Of a stretch of DNA of 64,000 nucleotides, positions 8,079 through 16,209 are shown one piece after another (position 1 is the stretch's first letter; each line of letters starts with the position of its first letter). Source of the DNA: M3007 sp964621185 (GTDB taxonomy: Bacteria > Bacteroidota > Bacteroidia > Chitinophagales > Saprospiraceae); the NCBI GenBank assembly GCA_964621185.1, contig CAZULM010000003.1, forward strand, positions 157,568-221,567, given 5' to 3'. The notes beneath the pieces are model-generated. The model was not told where the DNA came from. It did no database searches and saw only the letters and a program-made list of their open reading frames with translations. Made by a program: the position numbers and the translations under genes.

Positions 8079-9785
8079 ATGCGATTGACTATCCTACTTT
8101 TGTTCTGCTGCTGTCTTAATGGCTTCTCCCAAAACTGCACCTTCGATTTCAGCAACGAGGGTTGGACGGCAGACGGCGATGCCGTGAACAGCGCGGCGGT
8201 GTGGCAGCCCAGCGGCGGCAACCCGGGCGGCTATATCCACACTGTGGACGCATCCACAGGCGGCACCTGGTATTTCGTCGGGGGCAGCAAATTCAAGGGC
8301 ATCAAATGCGACGCTTACGGGCGCTTTCTGCGTTACGACCAATTCGCCAGCAACAACTCCAACCCCAGCGCCAACCGCCCCGACGTAGAAATCATCGGCA
8401 ACGGCATTACCCTGGTTTTCGACAACCCGGTGCTGCCTGGCACCACCTGGACGCACTACGACATCCTGCTGCGCGAAGACGCCGGCTGGCGCCTGAACAC
8501 CCTGAATGGCGCCACGCCCACGGCTGCCGAATTCAAAAAAGCCCTCGCCAACGTCACCAGCCTGCGCATACGCGGGGAATACTACTCTTTTGCCGACGAT
8601 TTTGGCGGCCTCGACAACGTGGTGCTGGAAAGCAATTTTACGTTTGCTTTTGATCTGGATGGCGACGACAGCTCGGGCGCCACCGGCGGCAATTTCCAGG
8701 CCGCACCCAGCTGCATCCCGGTGGGCAATATCGTGGATGCCGACATGGTGCTGAGCACCGAAGCGCGTATCGATTCCATCCTGGTGCGCATTGTCAACGG
8801 CTCGGTGTTGGAACGCCTGCAAATTTCTTTCCCCGCAGGCAATATCCTGGTGCTGCAACCCAGTGCTGGTGTGCTGCGCCTCATCAACAACGGCAATGCC
8901 AGCCCCGCAGATTTTATCGCCCTGCTCAAACTGATACAGTACCTCGACACGAGCCCCGATCTTGTTTCCGGCACACGGCTGGTACAAATTCAGGTTTTTA
9001 CCGATTGTGCAGTCGTGGGAGAAATGCACCGCGCCTTCCTGCCTTTTGTGGCGCAACCGTATGCCGGCCTGAACGGCGATACCGTGCTTTGCTACGGCAG
9101 CGGGCCGATGGATTTGCGGACGGTTTTGCGCGGCGACCCGGATTTTAATGGCTTTTGGGAACCAGCCTTACGCTCGGGCAGCAATTTTTTTGACCCAAGC
9201 ATCGACAGCGCCGGCGTCTATCTGTACATCGTGCCCCAAGCCGAGCCCTGTTTGGGCGATACCGCCGAAGTACAGGTAATCATCCACTACCCCTTCCAAT
9301 TGCGGCCCGATACGACCATCTGTTATGACAAAACCCTGAATATAGAAACACCCCGGGGACTGGTGGACTGGATATGGAGCGATGGCAGCAAAAAGCAGTA
9401 TTTGCCCGTGACGGAGCCAGGCACCTACACCCTGTTCGGAGAAACGGGCTATTGCAGCTTCAGCGACAGCGTTGCGGTCAGTTTTTTCACTTGTATCGAA
9501 TGTCCGCCATACGCGCCCAATGTATTCTCGCCCAACGACGACGGCATCAACGACGAATGGCATGTTTTCCTGCACTGCCGCTGGGCCAGCTACCACCTGG
9601 AATTGTACGACCGCTGGGGAAGCCTCGTATTCGCTGCCGACGACCCGGAAAGCACTTGGGATGGCCGTATTCGCGGCAAAGACGCAGAAACCGGGGTGTA
9701 TGTCTGGCGCATGGTTTGGACGGGAGAGCTGTTCGGGGTACCGAAAACCTGGAGTTTTGAGGGGGATGTGACGTTGGTGAAATAG
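8079..9785 (+). CDS. secreted laminin-B-like domain protein with gliding-motility (T9SS type B) C-terminus
   Basis: 568 residues from MRLTILLLFCCCLNGFSQ, a signal peptide; an ATG 21 bp upstream lacks signal features. Residues about 20-195 form a laminin-B-type jelly-roll (FDFSNEGWTADGD, GGTWYFVGGSKFKG, YDILLREDAGWRLN, LDNVVLES), a putative ligand or glycan-binding module. A middle region follows with Ig-like segments (CYGSGPMDLRTVL; PDTTICYDKTLNI). The last 90 residues (PNVFSPNDDGINDEWHVF, YDRWGSLVF, ETGVYVWRM) are the gliding-motility-associated C-terminal domain, the type B T9SS signal. A surface-exposed adhesin-like role is an inference. Confidence 0.92.
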   Translation: MRLTILLLFCCCLNGFSQNCTFDFSNEGWTADGDAVNSAAVWQPSGGNPGGYIHTVDASTGGTWYFVGGSKFKGIKCDAYGRFLRYDQFASNNSNPSANRPDVEIIGNGITLVFDNPVLPGTTWTHYDILLREDAGWRLNTLNGATPTAAEFKKALANVTSLRIRGEYYSFADDFGGLDNVVLESNFTFAFDLDGDDSSGATGGNFQAAPSCIPVGNIVDADMVLSTEARIDSILVRIVNGSVLERLQISFPAGNILVLQPSAGVLRLINNGNASPADFIALLKLIQYLDTSPDLVSGTRLVQIQVFTDCAVVGEMHRAFLPFVAQPYAGLNGDTVLCYGSGPMDLRTVLRGDPDFNGFWEPALRSGSNFFDPSIDSAGVYLYIVPQAEPCLGDTAEVQVIIHYPFQLRPDTTICYDKTLNIETPRGLVDWIWSDGSKKQYLPVTEPGTYTLFGETGYCSFSDSVAVSFFTCIECPPYAPNVFSPNDDGINDEWHVFLHCRWASYHLELYDRWGSLVFAADDPESTWDGRIRGKDAETGVYVWRMVWTGELFGVPKTWSFEGDVTLVK

Positions 9786-9858
9786 GTTTCAGGTTTCAAG
9801 GTTTATTGCATTGGTAAGGGGGGATGTTCACTCATCACTCATCTCTCATCACTCCTCA
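9786..9858. repeat. heptameric tandem repeat tracts (GTTTCAG)n and (ACTCATC)n
   Basis: At 9785-9803 GGTTTCAGGTTTCAAGG gives two GTTTCAG units. At 9830-9861 the tract reads ACTCATC ACTCATC TCTCATC ACTCCTC ATCA, four 7-nt units that run into the last codon of metF on the other strand. Confidence 0.7.
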
Positions 9859-10815
9859 TCAGGCAATGGAGGCTGCTATCCTTTTCACCGTTTCTGTATC
9901 TCCCATGGTGTAGTAATGCAGGCAGGGTACGCCGGCGGCCTTCAGTTCCTTGCACTGTGCGGTGGCCCATTCGATGCCGATTTCTTTCACCGCTTCGTCG
10001 TCTTTGGCTTTTATGACGGCCTTCACGAGGTCTTCGGGCATGTTGACAAAAAACTTTCTGGGGATGGAATTGAGCTGGTAGCGCTTGGTGATGGGCTTTA
10101 TGCCCGGCACAATGGGCACTTCGATGCCGGTGGCGCGGCAATCGTCCACATATTCGAAGAATTTTTTGTTGTCGAAAAACATCTGGGTCACGATGTAGTC
10201 GGCGCCCGCTTTCACTTTTTCTTTGGTGAAATGCAGGTCTGATTTTATGTTGGGCGATTCAAAATGCTTTTCCGGGTAGCCTGCGATGCCGATGCAGAAC
10301 TCGCTGGGTTGGCCGTTGGTCAGTTCCTGGTCGAGGTATTTGCCCGTGTTCATACTGGCAATCTGGTGCACCAGGTCGAGGGCATATTTGTGGCCTTCCG
10401 GTTCCGGCACAAACTTGTCTTCAAATTGCCGTGCATCGCCGCGTAGGGCCAGCACATTGTGTATGCCTAAGAAATTGAGATCGATGAGTGCGTTTTCTGT
10501 TTCTTCCACGGTGAAGCCGCCACAGATCAGATGAGGCACTGCATCCACCCCATAGCGGTGCATGATGGCCGCACAGATGCCCACGGTGCCGGGCCGTTTG
10601 CGGATAGAGGTCTTTTCATAATAGCCCGATGCGCGCTTTTTGTACAAAAACTCCTCCCGGTGGTAGGTTACATCCACAAACGGCGGCTTGAACTCCATCA
10701 ATGAATCGAGCGTGTTGAAAATGGCCTGCATGCTGCCGCCCTTGAGCGGTGGGAGCACCTCAAAAGAAATAAGGGTTTTGCCTTTGGATTTGTTGAAGTG
10801 TTCGGTGACTTTCAT
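9859..10815 (-). CDS. metF: methylenetetrahydrofolate reductase [NAD(P)H]
   Basis: 318 residues, close to the usual bacterial MetF length. It reduces 5,10-methylene-THF to 5-methyl-THF for methionine synthesis, with FAD. Visible family marks: SFEVLPPLKGG at the start of the TIM barrel (with the catalytic Glu), VDVTYHREE, ALRGDA (FAD site), CIGIAGYPEKHFES and ADYIVTQMFFDNKKFFEY, and VPGIKPI. Full length with no breaks. The region upstream to the next gene (10816-10913) shows no recognisable SAM riboswitch. The 3' end runs into a heptamer repeat. It is transcribed alone, away from its neighbours by about 100 bp. Confidence 0.97.
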   Translation of the reverse strand: MKVTEHFNKSKGKTLISFEVLPPLKGGSMQAIFNTLDSLMEFKPPFVDVTYHREEFLYKKRASGYYEKTSIRKRPGTVGICAAIMHRYGVDAVPHLICGGFTVEETENALIDLNFLGIHNVLALRGDARQFEDKFVPEPEGHKYALDLVHQIASMNTGKYLDQELTNGQPSEFCIGIAGYPEKHFESPNIKSDLHFTKEKVKAGADYIVTQMFFDNKKFFEYVDDCRATGIEVPIVPGIKPITKRYQLNSIPRKFFVNMPEDLVKAVIKAKDDEAVKEIGIEWATAQCKELKAAGVPCLHYYTMGDTETVKRIAASIA

Positions 10816-10913
10816 GTGCGCAGTGCTTGTTTGTAGCGTGTTGTTGGGCTAAGAGCGTGCAAAGTTAGGGCTTCCTGCCAAAGTTGAGCGGGATAACAAG
10901 CGCCCCGCAGCAA

Positions 10914-12401
10914 TCAAGGGTCAAAATGCCGCGAAATCTTAAAAGACCTGATATTTTCTAAACAAATGGCTGCCAACAGCCCCGCATATTCCAGCCCGAT
11001 CAGCCAAAAATGCTCCTCCCTTCCCCCGCCATCGTAGTGGCTGTACGAAAGCGTCGCCAGGCCGGTCCAGACCAGCGCAAACCGCCAGCGCGTGCACAGC
11101 GACAGCGCAAACGGCACGCATATGTACCAGGGGTGCACCACCGCTGAAAGCAGTAGGTACAGCACCACGGCGAACAGCATGGACTCTGCCAAGCGCACAG
11201 CATCGCCCAGTTTTTGTTTTCCAGCCCACAGCGCCAGCCCCAACACCCCCAACAGCACCCCAATGCCCATCCATGGCCCAGAATGGGCGCCGATGTCCCA
11301 GCCAGTTTCCGCATACCCGATTTCCCGAACTAAGTAATACACACTGGCATTGAACTGAAATTTCTGAAAATACAGGCCCAAGCTCTGGGCAATATTGGGC
11401 AACACCGCAATCAATGGGGCAAAAAGCAGCAAAGTCGCAAGCCCAAAAACCAGGTTGAATTTCAGCCCCTTGCGCCAGCCCAACCAGCCCCAAACGATCG
11501 GTAAAAACAACAGCGGCACCATCTTGCTGGCCGTAGCCAAAGCCCAAAAAATGGCGCCTTTCGCCACCTCGCCCTGCCACAAAGCCGTCATGCCCGCCAG
11601 CAAAAAGAAAATCATAATCCCCTCAAAATGGCAGTTGCCGACAATCTCCAAAATCACCAATGGGTTAAGGGCGTAAAGGAGTGCGGAGTTCGGAATGCGG
11701 AATACGGAGTGCGGAGTGCGCACATTATTTGTAGCTGAATGCGCCTCCGACTTCGGCATTTTTGGCCAGAGATGCCGAAGTCGGATACCAAAAATAACCC
11801 GAAAGGACCTGCAAATTCCGCGCTCCGCATCCTGTACTCCGCATTCAGCACCCCGCATTCGATATATTATGCCTATTTCCGCTGCGAACAAGAAAAGCTT
11901 CATCACGAACACGCCAAGCCAGTTGTTGGTAGGCGACACCCAGGCGGCGGCGGCGAACACGGCCTGGCAAACGGGCGGATAAACAGTATAGTAATTTGGG
12001 GAATTGAGCTGGCCGAACAATTCGGGTGAAATGCCCGCCGGGAACAGGCTGTTGTCGATAAAATACTGCGGCGTGTGTAAAAATGGGTGGTAGCCGGCAA
12101 GCGTCAGCCGCCCATCCCAGAGGAAGCGTAAATAGTCGTCGGAAAAGTTGGGCAGACTGAACAGCAACAAGGCGCGCAAGGCGATGCCCAACGCGATCAA
12201 ATGCTTGGCCGGAATGCTATTTTGGTAAAAACAGGCCCACATATACAGCGCGAAAAAAGCCGCATAGCCGCCGATAAAGGGCAGGAAGCTGTCGCGCTGG
12301 GCAAAGTGGCCAAGGAAAACCGTCAGCGCGGTAAGGGCTATCGCCAACGCCGCGAATGGCAGTTGCGTGCTGGAAGCCTTGTCGGTGGTAATATCGGGCA
12401 T
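10914..12401 (-). CDS. GT-C type membrane glycosyltransferase (mannosyltransferase-like) with in-frame repeat insertion
   Basis: 495 residues, polytopic with about ten hydrophobic helices. The early loop motif FSDDYLRFLWDGRL and later ALNPLVILEIVGNCHFEG fit GT-C enzymes that use a polyprenyl-phosphate sugar donor at the membrane; donor and acceptor are unknown. Odd: about 62 residues near positions 180-241 (from RMRGAECGVQ to RIPNSA) do not look like this family. They are encoded by a palindromic, heptamer-rich element (11678-11862) of the type normally seen between genes, and the frame stays open through it. Without it, the flanks EIGIIYR and LLYALNPLVI would join naturally. The insert lies in a loop between helices, so the enzyme may still work. 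Confidence 0.85.
   Translation of the reverse strand: MPDITTDKASSTQLPFAALAIALTALTVFLGHFAQRDSFLPFIGGYAAFFALYMWACFYQNSIPAKHLIALGIALRALLLFSLPNFSDDYLRFLWDGRLTLAGYHPFLHTPQYFIDNSLFPAGISPELFGQLNSPNYYTVYPPVCQAVFAAAAWVSPTNNWLGVFVMKLFLFAAEIGIIYRMRGAECGVQDAERGICRSFRVIFGIRLRHLWPKMPKSEAHSATNNVRTPHSVFRIPNSALLYALNPLVILEIVGNCHFEGIMIFFLLAGMTALWQGEVAKGAIFWALATASKMVPLLFLPIVWGWLGWRKGLKFNLVFGLATLLLFAPLIAVLPNIAQSLGLYFQKFQFNASVYYLVREIGYAETGWDIGAHSGPWMGIGVLLGVLGLALWAGKQKLGDAVRLAESMLFAVVLYLLLSAVVHPWYICVPFALSLCTRWRFALVWTGLATLSYSHYDGGGREEHFWLIGLEYAGLLAAICLENIRSFKISRHFDP
11678..11862. repeat. palindromic heptamer-repeat element inserted in frame in a coding gene
   Basis: The outer left arm (11678-11722) is a run of 7-nt units such as GCGGAGT, GCGGAAT and ACGGAGT. 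The outer right arm (about 11818-11862) carries the complementary units (CTCCGCA, TTCCGCG, CCCGCATT). The core is a perfect 14-bp stem, TCCGACTTCGGCAT at 11746-11759 and its complement at 11772-11785, with a 12-nt loop. The whole resembles an intergenic repeat element rather than gene sequence. Confidence 0.88.
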
Positions 12402-12459
12402 CTTTCAACAGGCGAATAGAGGTAAATCATTAATAATCAATATGATCCATCCTGAAAAT

Positions 12460-12492
12460 TTTGCAAATCACTACAATCTTGGAATACCTTTG
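12460..12492 (+). promoter_or_regulatory. promoter close to the start codon of the 165-residue hypothetical protein
   Basis: TTTG (12460-12463), 21 nt, TACCTTTG (12485-12492): a full match to the Bacteroidota consensus. The box ends only 4 nt before the ATG at 12497, which predicts a leaderless or almost leaderless transcript. Confidence 0.65.
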
Positions 12493-12496
12493 CGGC

Positions 12497-12994
12497 ATGG
12501 AAAACCTACCTGAACAGGATGCCCACATTCCGCCCGACTGCTTCCAGCGAGAAGCCGTTGAGCTGTTCCAGTCGCTGGAGAACGAAACGCTCGCAGCCGT
12601 GCATTACTACCCCTGGCTCAATCTTGGGGCCCAGGCCCATGCCCAGCCCTACCGCTTTCTGCTGGGGCTGGAGCTTGTTTTTGAATCGGGGCAATCGCTG
12701 TTGCTCTGCTCCGGCGAGGACTCGGAGGCCATCCAGGTTGTTTCCCCGGAATCGCTCCTGGAAACTGCCCGCAAGCTGCAAGAACTGCACGGGCAGCCCA
12801 CCATTCAGCGCCTTTCGCGCAGCGCACAAGGTTTTTGGCCGCAGTTTTTGGGCAAACCGCTACATTCCATCCAGTTGTCGCGCCACGAGAACGGGTTGTA
12901 CCGGAACGATGCGCTGCTGCTGGATTTTGGAACGGCAGGGGTTGTGGTGGAATTGTTGGAAGATGGGGAAGGGCTGCAGGTCCGGGCGGTATAG
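12497..12994 (+). CDS. conserved-looking hypothetical cytoplasmic protein
   Basis: 165 residues from MENLPEQDAHIPPDC; this ATG sits just after a consensus promoter, and the frame upstream of it is not family-like. There is no signal peptide, membrane helix or recognisable catalytic motif. The sequence is a mix of helix (CFQREAVELFQSLENE; ESLLETARKLQELHG) and strands (RFLLGLELVFESGQSLLLCSG; GVVVELLEDGEGLQVRAV), compatible with a small alpha/beta domain. It converges on the sugar nucleotidyltransferase gene with a 4-bp gap. I do not recognise a family and assign no function. Confidence 0.75.
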   Translation: MENLPEQDAHIPPDCFQREAVELFQSLENETLAAVHYYPWLNLGAQAHAQPYRFLLGLELVFESGQSLLLCSGEDSEAIQVVSPESLLETARKLQELHGQPTIQRLSRSAQGFWPQFLGKPLHSIQLSRHENGLYRNDALLLDFGTAGVVVELLEDGEGLQVRAV

Positions 12995-12998
12995 ATCG

Positions 12999-13898
12999 TC
13001 ATTCTTTTCTTCCCCAAAGCCCACGCGGGTATCCCATCCCCGCCAGCGCCCGTTGCACCGTATCCTTGTCTTCCGGGTAAGTGACGCCATACCATTGGCT
13101 GCTGCTGTTCAGCACTTTGAGGGATATTTTGTCAGCTTTCAACAGGTTGTTCACCACTGTTGGGATATAGAATTCGGCGCGGGGCTTGTCGATGTTGGCC
13201 TGCACAAATTCCCGGAACTGCTGCTCTATTTCGTCCAGGGCGCTGTGGTGCAAGCCCCAGAGGTTCATGGAAACAGGGGTGTTGTCGGCCAAAAAATGGC
13301 GCTGGCCGGCATCGTCGGTAAAATGGATGCCATCCTCGAAACGCTCTATTTTGGTGCGCTCCACCACGTCTTCCAAATTGCCTGCCGCGTTCACGGCACA
13401 TACGCCCCGCGACACCGAGCCGTTTTCAGAAAGGGTGTTGCCGAGCTGGTAGGCCACCATGCCGTAGCGGCTTGGGGTACATGCTGCCGACAAAAAACCG
13501 GACAATGCCTGGAAAGCATCGGCGCCATAAAAATCGTCGGCGTTCACCGTAGCAAAAGGTTCGGTGAGGAATTTTTTCGCCGAAAGGATGGCATGGCCTG
13601 TTCCCCAGGGCTTTTCACGGTGGGGTTTTTGGGGCAGCCAATCCAATGCTGTTTCGAGTTCCTGAAATGCATATTCTGTGTGTATCTGAGCCTCTACCTT
13701 GCGGCCCACCTTTTCGCGAAAGGCATCCTCTATGTCCTTTCGGATCACAAAAACGACCTTGCCAAAGCCTGCGCGCTGGGCATCATATACCGAAAATTCG
13801 AGGATGGCCTCGCCGCCCGGGCCCATCCCGTCCACTTGTTTCAGCCCGCCATAGCGCGAGCCAATGCCCGCCGCCAATATTAAGAGTGTAGGTTTCAT
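12999..13898 (-). CDS. sugar-phosphate nucleotidyltransferase family protein
   Basis: 299 residues. The N-terminal nucleotide-binding signature LILAAGIGSRYGGLKQ and the metal-binding region FATVNADDFYGADAF are those of NTP-transferase enzymes, which make NDP-sugars from sugar-1-phosphates. The GTGHAILSAKKFL segment fits the base and sugar binding region. The family differs from RmlA/GlmU in lacking a left-handed helix, and ends in a short alpha/beta tail (VLNSSSQWYGVTYPEDKD). The sugar is not predictable. It faces the FucP-like transporter gene (13972 on +), separated by 73 bp, so sugar metabolism is a reasonable shared theme. Confidence 0.88.
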   Translation of the reverse strand: MKPTLLILAAGIGSRYGGLKQVDGMGPGGEAILEFSVYDAQRAGFGKVVFVIRKDIEDAFREKVGRKVEAQIHTEYAFQELETALDWLPQKPHREKPWGTGHAILSAKKFLTEPFATVNADDFYGADAFQALSGFLSAACTPSRYGMVAYQLGNTLSENGSVSRGVCAVNAAGNLEDVVERTKIERFEDGIHFTDDAGQRHFLADNTPVSMNLWGLHHSALDEIEQQFREFVQANIDKPRAEFYIPTVVNNLLKADKISLKVLNSSSQWYGVTYPEDKDTVQRALAGMGYPRGLWGRKE

Positions 13899-13971
13899 AC
13901 TTGTTTGTCGAATCGGGAATTACATTTACGGCTTATTCACCGAAAATTAAACTTAAACGGACGGCAAAAGT

Positions 13972-15258
13972 ATGCAGAATTCTACCGCTCGCGACGCAAA
14001 TTACCTGTACCAAATCACGATCATCGGACTTTTGTTTGCCGTGTTCGGGTTTGTCACCTGGCTGAACAGCATCCTTATTCCCTTCCTGAAAAAATCCTGC
14101 GAACTTTCTGACCAACAGGCATACTACGTGGCCACCGCCTTTTTTGCGGCTTATTTCGTGATGGCGCTCCCTTCTTCCTGGATTTTGCAGAAGCTTGGCA
14201 CCAAAAAGGGCATGACCGTGGGGTTGTTGGCCATGGCTGCCGGCGCGCTGGTGTTCATCCCGGCCGCAGAAGCCCGCAGTTATGCCATGTTTTTGACGGG
14301 CCTGTTTGTACTGGGCACCGGGCTGGCCTTGCTCCAAACCGCGGCCAACCCTTACGTCAGCGTCATCGGCCCCATTGAATCGGCGGCGAAGCGCATCAGC
14401 ATCATGGGTGTTTGCAACAAATTAGCGGGCATCGTGGCCAACCTGCTGTTCGGGGCGGTGTTGTTGAAAAACGCCGATGCCATACAGGCGCAGCTTTCCG
14501 ATGCCGCCACCACGGCAGAGACTAAGCTGCAACTGCTCAGCGAGCTTTCCAACCGGGTGGTCGTGCCTTACACGGTGCTGGCGATTTTCCTGGCGATAGT
14601 GGCTGTTGTCATTTACCGCTCATCCCTGCCCGATATTTCCACCAAAGCTTCCGACGACTCTGATGGCGACACGGAATTGTCGCGGGGCCGCACGAGTATT
14701 TTCCAGTTCCGCCACGTATGGCTGGGCGCGCTGGCCATATTCATGTACGTGGGCGCCGAGGTGATGGCCGGCGACTTGATCACAGTTTATGGCAAAAACC
14801 TGGGCTTTTCGGGCGATACCAGCAAGTTTTTCACCTCTTTCGGGCTGATCGGGCTGTTGTTGGGTTATGGTGTCAGCATTTTGTTGATACCCAAATACGT
14901 CACCCAGGAACGCTGGCTGGCTGTGTCGGCAGCCCTGGGCATCCTGCTCACCGTGCTGGCTTATTTTGTGTCAGAATCTGCGGCAGTGGGCTGTTTGGCA
15001 GCCCTTGGCTTTGCCAACGCCGTGATGTGGCCCGCTATTTTCCCGTTGGGCATCAAAGACCTGGGCCGCTTTACCAATTCGGGATCGGCCTTGCTGGTGA
15101 TGGGCATCGTCGGCGGCGCCATTATCCCGCCGTTCTATGGCTGGCTGTATGAGCAGGCGGGCGTGGGCCTCGATTTCCGCTCGGCGTTCATGGTCATTAT
15201 GGTGGTTTGCTATGGCTATATCTTGTATTTCGCCCTGCACGGATCCCGCCCGAAGTGA
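13972..15258 (+). CDS. fucP: FucP/GluP-type sugar:proton symporter (MFS, FHS family)
   Basis: 428 residues with about twelve membrane helices. The opening LFAVFGFVTWLNSILIPFLK and ALLQTAANPYVSVIGP are diagnostic of the fucose-galactose-glucose:H+ symporter group. The central cytoplasmic loop (about 215-235) is acidic and Ser-rich. Sugar uptake across the inner membrane is the likely role; fucose versus glucose/galactose or another sugar cannot be told, so the symbol marks the family. It is followed by a strong terminator at 15285-15321, so the gene is probably a single transcription unit. Its divergent partner is a sugar nucleotidyltransferase. Confidence 0.93.
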   Translation: MQNSTARDANYLYQITIIGLLFAVFGFVTWLNSILIPFLKKSCELSDQQAYYVATAFFAAYFVMALPSSWILQKLGTKKGMTVGLLAMAAGALVFIPAAEARSYAMFLTGLFVLGTGLALLQTAANPYVSVIGPIESAAKRISIMGVCNKLAGIVANLLFGAVLLKNADAIQAQLSDAATTAETKLQLLSELSNRVVVPYTVLAIFLAIVAVVIYRSSLPDISTKASDDSDGDTELSRGRTSIFQFRHVWLGALAIFMYVGAEVMAGDLITVYGKNLGFSGDTSKFFTSFGLIGLLLGYGVSILLIPKYVTQERWLAVSAALGILLTVLAYFVSESAAVGCLAALGFANAVMWPAIFPLGIKDLGRFTNSGSALLVMGIVGGAIIPPFYGWLYEQAGVGLDFRSAFMVIMVVCYGYILYFALHGSRPK

Positions 15259-15284
15259 CCCGGCGGCCTGTTAAACTTTCCCTA

Positions 15285-15321
15285 AGCCCCCCGTTTGTTT
15301 GTGGCAAACGGGGGGCTTTTG
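15285..15321 (+). terminator. Rho-independent terminator of the sugar symporter gene
   Basis: A perfect 13-bp stem (AGCCCCCCGTTTG at 15285-15297 with CAAACGGGGGGCT at 15305-15317) with a 7-nt loop, followed by TTTGCGTTT. It lies 27 bp after the stop. Confidence 0.9.
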
Positions 15322-15355
15322 CGTTTCCTTTGCTGAACAAATTTCATATTTTACC

Positions 15356-16081
15356 ATGACAAAAAGAGCACTCATCCCTTTGGCAGCCCTTTTGCTGTCG
15401 CAATTCTATGCACAAGCCCAGTTTGGCGACCTCGCCAAAAAAGCAAAAGACGTCGTGACATCCGGCGGGCTATCGCAGGAGGAAGCCGGCAACGGCCTGA
15501 AAGAAGCCCTCAACGTTGGCGTGGGCGAAGCGGTAAGTTTCCTTTCGGCCAAAGACGGCTACTTCCAAAGTCCTTACAAGATTCTGGTGCCGGAAGAAGC
15601 GCAGAAAGTCGTTTCTAAGCTCAAAAACGTGCCGGGCTTTTCCAACGTCGAGGCCGACCTCACCGAGCGCATGAACCGGGCAGCAGAAGATGCCGCTACC
15701 AAAGCCAAGCCTATTTTTGTAGCCGCCATCAAAGGCATGACCTTCAAAGATGCACTCGACATCCTCATGGGCAAACAGGACGCCGCCACCCGCTACCTTG
15801 AAAAAACAACTTTCGACAAGCTGTACGCCGAATTCCTGCCCGTGATCCAAACCTCGCTCGACAAAGTGAACGCCCGCGAATACTGGAAAGGCGCGGTAAC
15901 AGCTTACAACAAGATACCCCTGGTTGAAAAAACCAACCCCGAGCTCGACGACCACGTTACCCGCAAAGCGCTGGTGGGCTTGTTCAGCTTGGTGGAAAAA
16001 AAGGAGAAAGCCATTCGGACAGACAAGAGCCTGCGGAATTCGGATGTGTTGAAGAAGGTTTTTGCGAAGCAGGATAAGTGA
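15356..16081 (+). CDS. DUF4197 secreted protein
   Basis: 241 residues. The start at MTKRALIPLAALLLSQFYAQAQ gives a standard signal peptide; the frame upstream runs through the previous terminator. The mature part (LSQEEAGNGLKEALNVGVGEAV near the start, DGYFQSPYKILVPEEAQKV, FKDALDILMGKQDAATRYL, DDHVTRKALVGLF) matches the all-helical DUF4197 family of periplasmic proteins, whose function is not known. Length is typical. The gene is alone between the symporter terminator and a tandem repeat tract that begins immediately after its stop. Confidence 0.9.
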   Translation: MTKRALIPLAALLLSQFYAQAQFGDLAKKAKDVVTSGGLSQEEAGNGLKEALNVGVGEAVSFLSAKDGYFQSPYKILVPEEAQKVVSKLKNVPGFSNVEADLTERMNRAAEDAATKAKPIFVAAIKGMTFKDALDILMGKQDAATRYLEKTTFDKLYAEFLPVIQTSLDKVNAREYWKGAVTAYNKIPLVEKTNPELDDHVTRKALVGLFSLVEKKEKAIRTDKSLRNSDVLKKVFAKQDK

Positions 16082-16165
16082 GGCAAGGGGCAAGTAGGCA
16101 AATTGGCAAGGGGCAAATAGGCAAGGGGCAAGTAGGCAAATAGGCAAAGGGCAAATTGGCAAGTA
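16082..16165. repeat. GGCAA tandem repeat tract (7-8 nt period)
   Basis: Eleven GGCAA words follow each other at 7 or 8 nt spacing (GGCAAGG, GGCAAGTA, GGCAAATT variants) straight after the DUF4197 stop codon. A shorter tract of the same family lies at 53075-53107. Confidence 0.9.
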
Positions 16166-16209
16166 TTTGGTAGGATTTGCCGAAAAAGATGGCCTATTTT
16201 TTTTTCTAT

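Noticed and set aside
10914..12401. Possible frameshifted pseudogene caused by the insertion in the GT-C gene
   Set aside because: The frame runs unbroken through the element and resumes in phase with the conserved region, so a working gene with an insertion is the simpler reading.
12519..13883. 454-codon plus-strand frame across the hypothetical gene and the nucleotidyltransferase
   Set aside because: It overlaps two better-supported genes in other frames and shows no recognisable domain.
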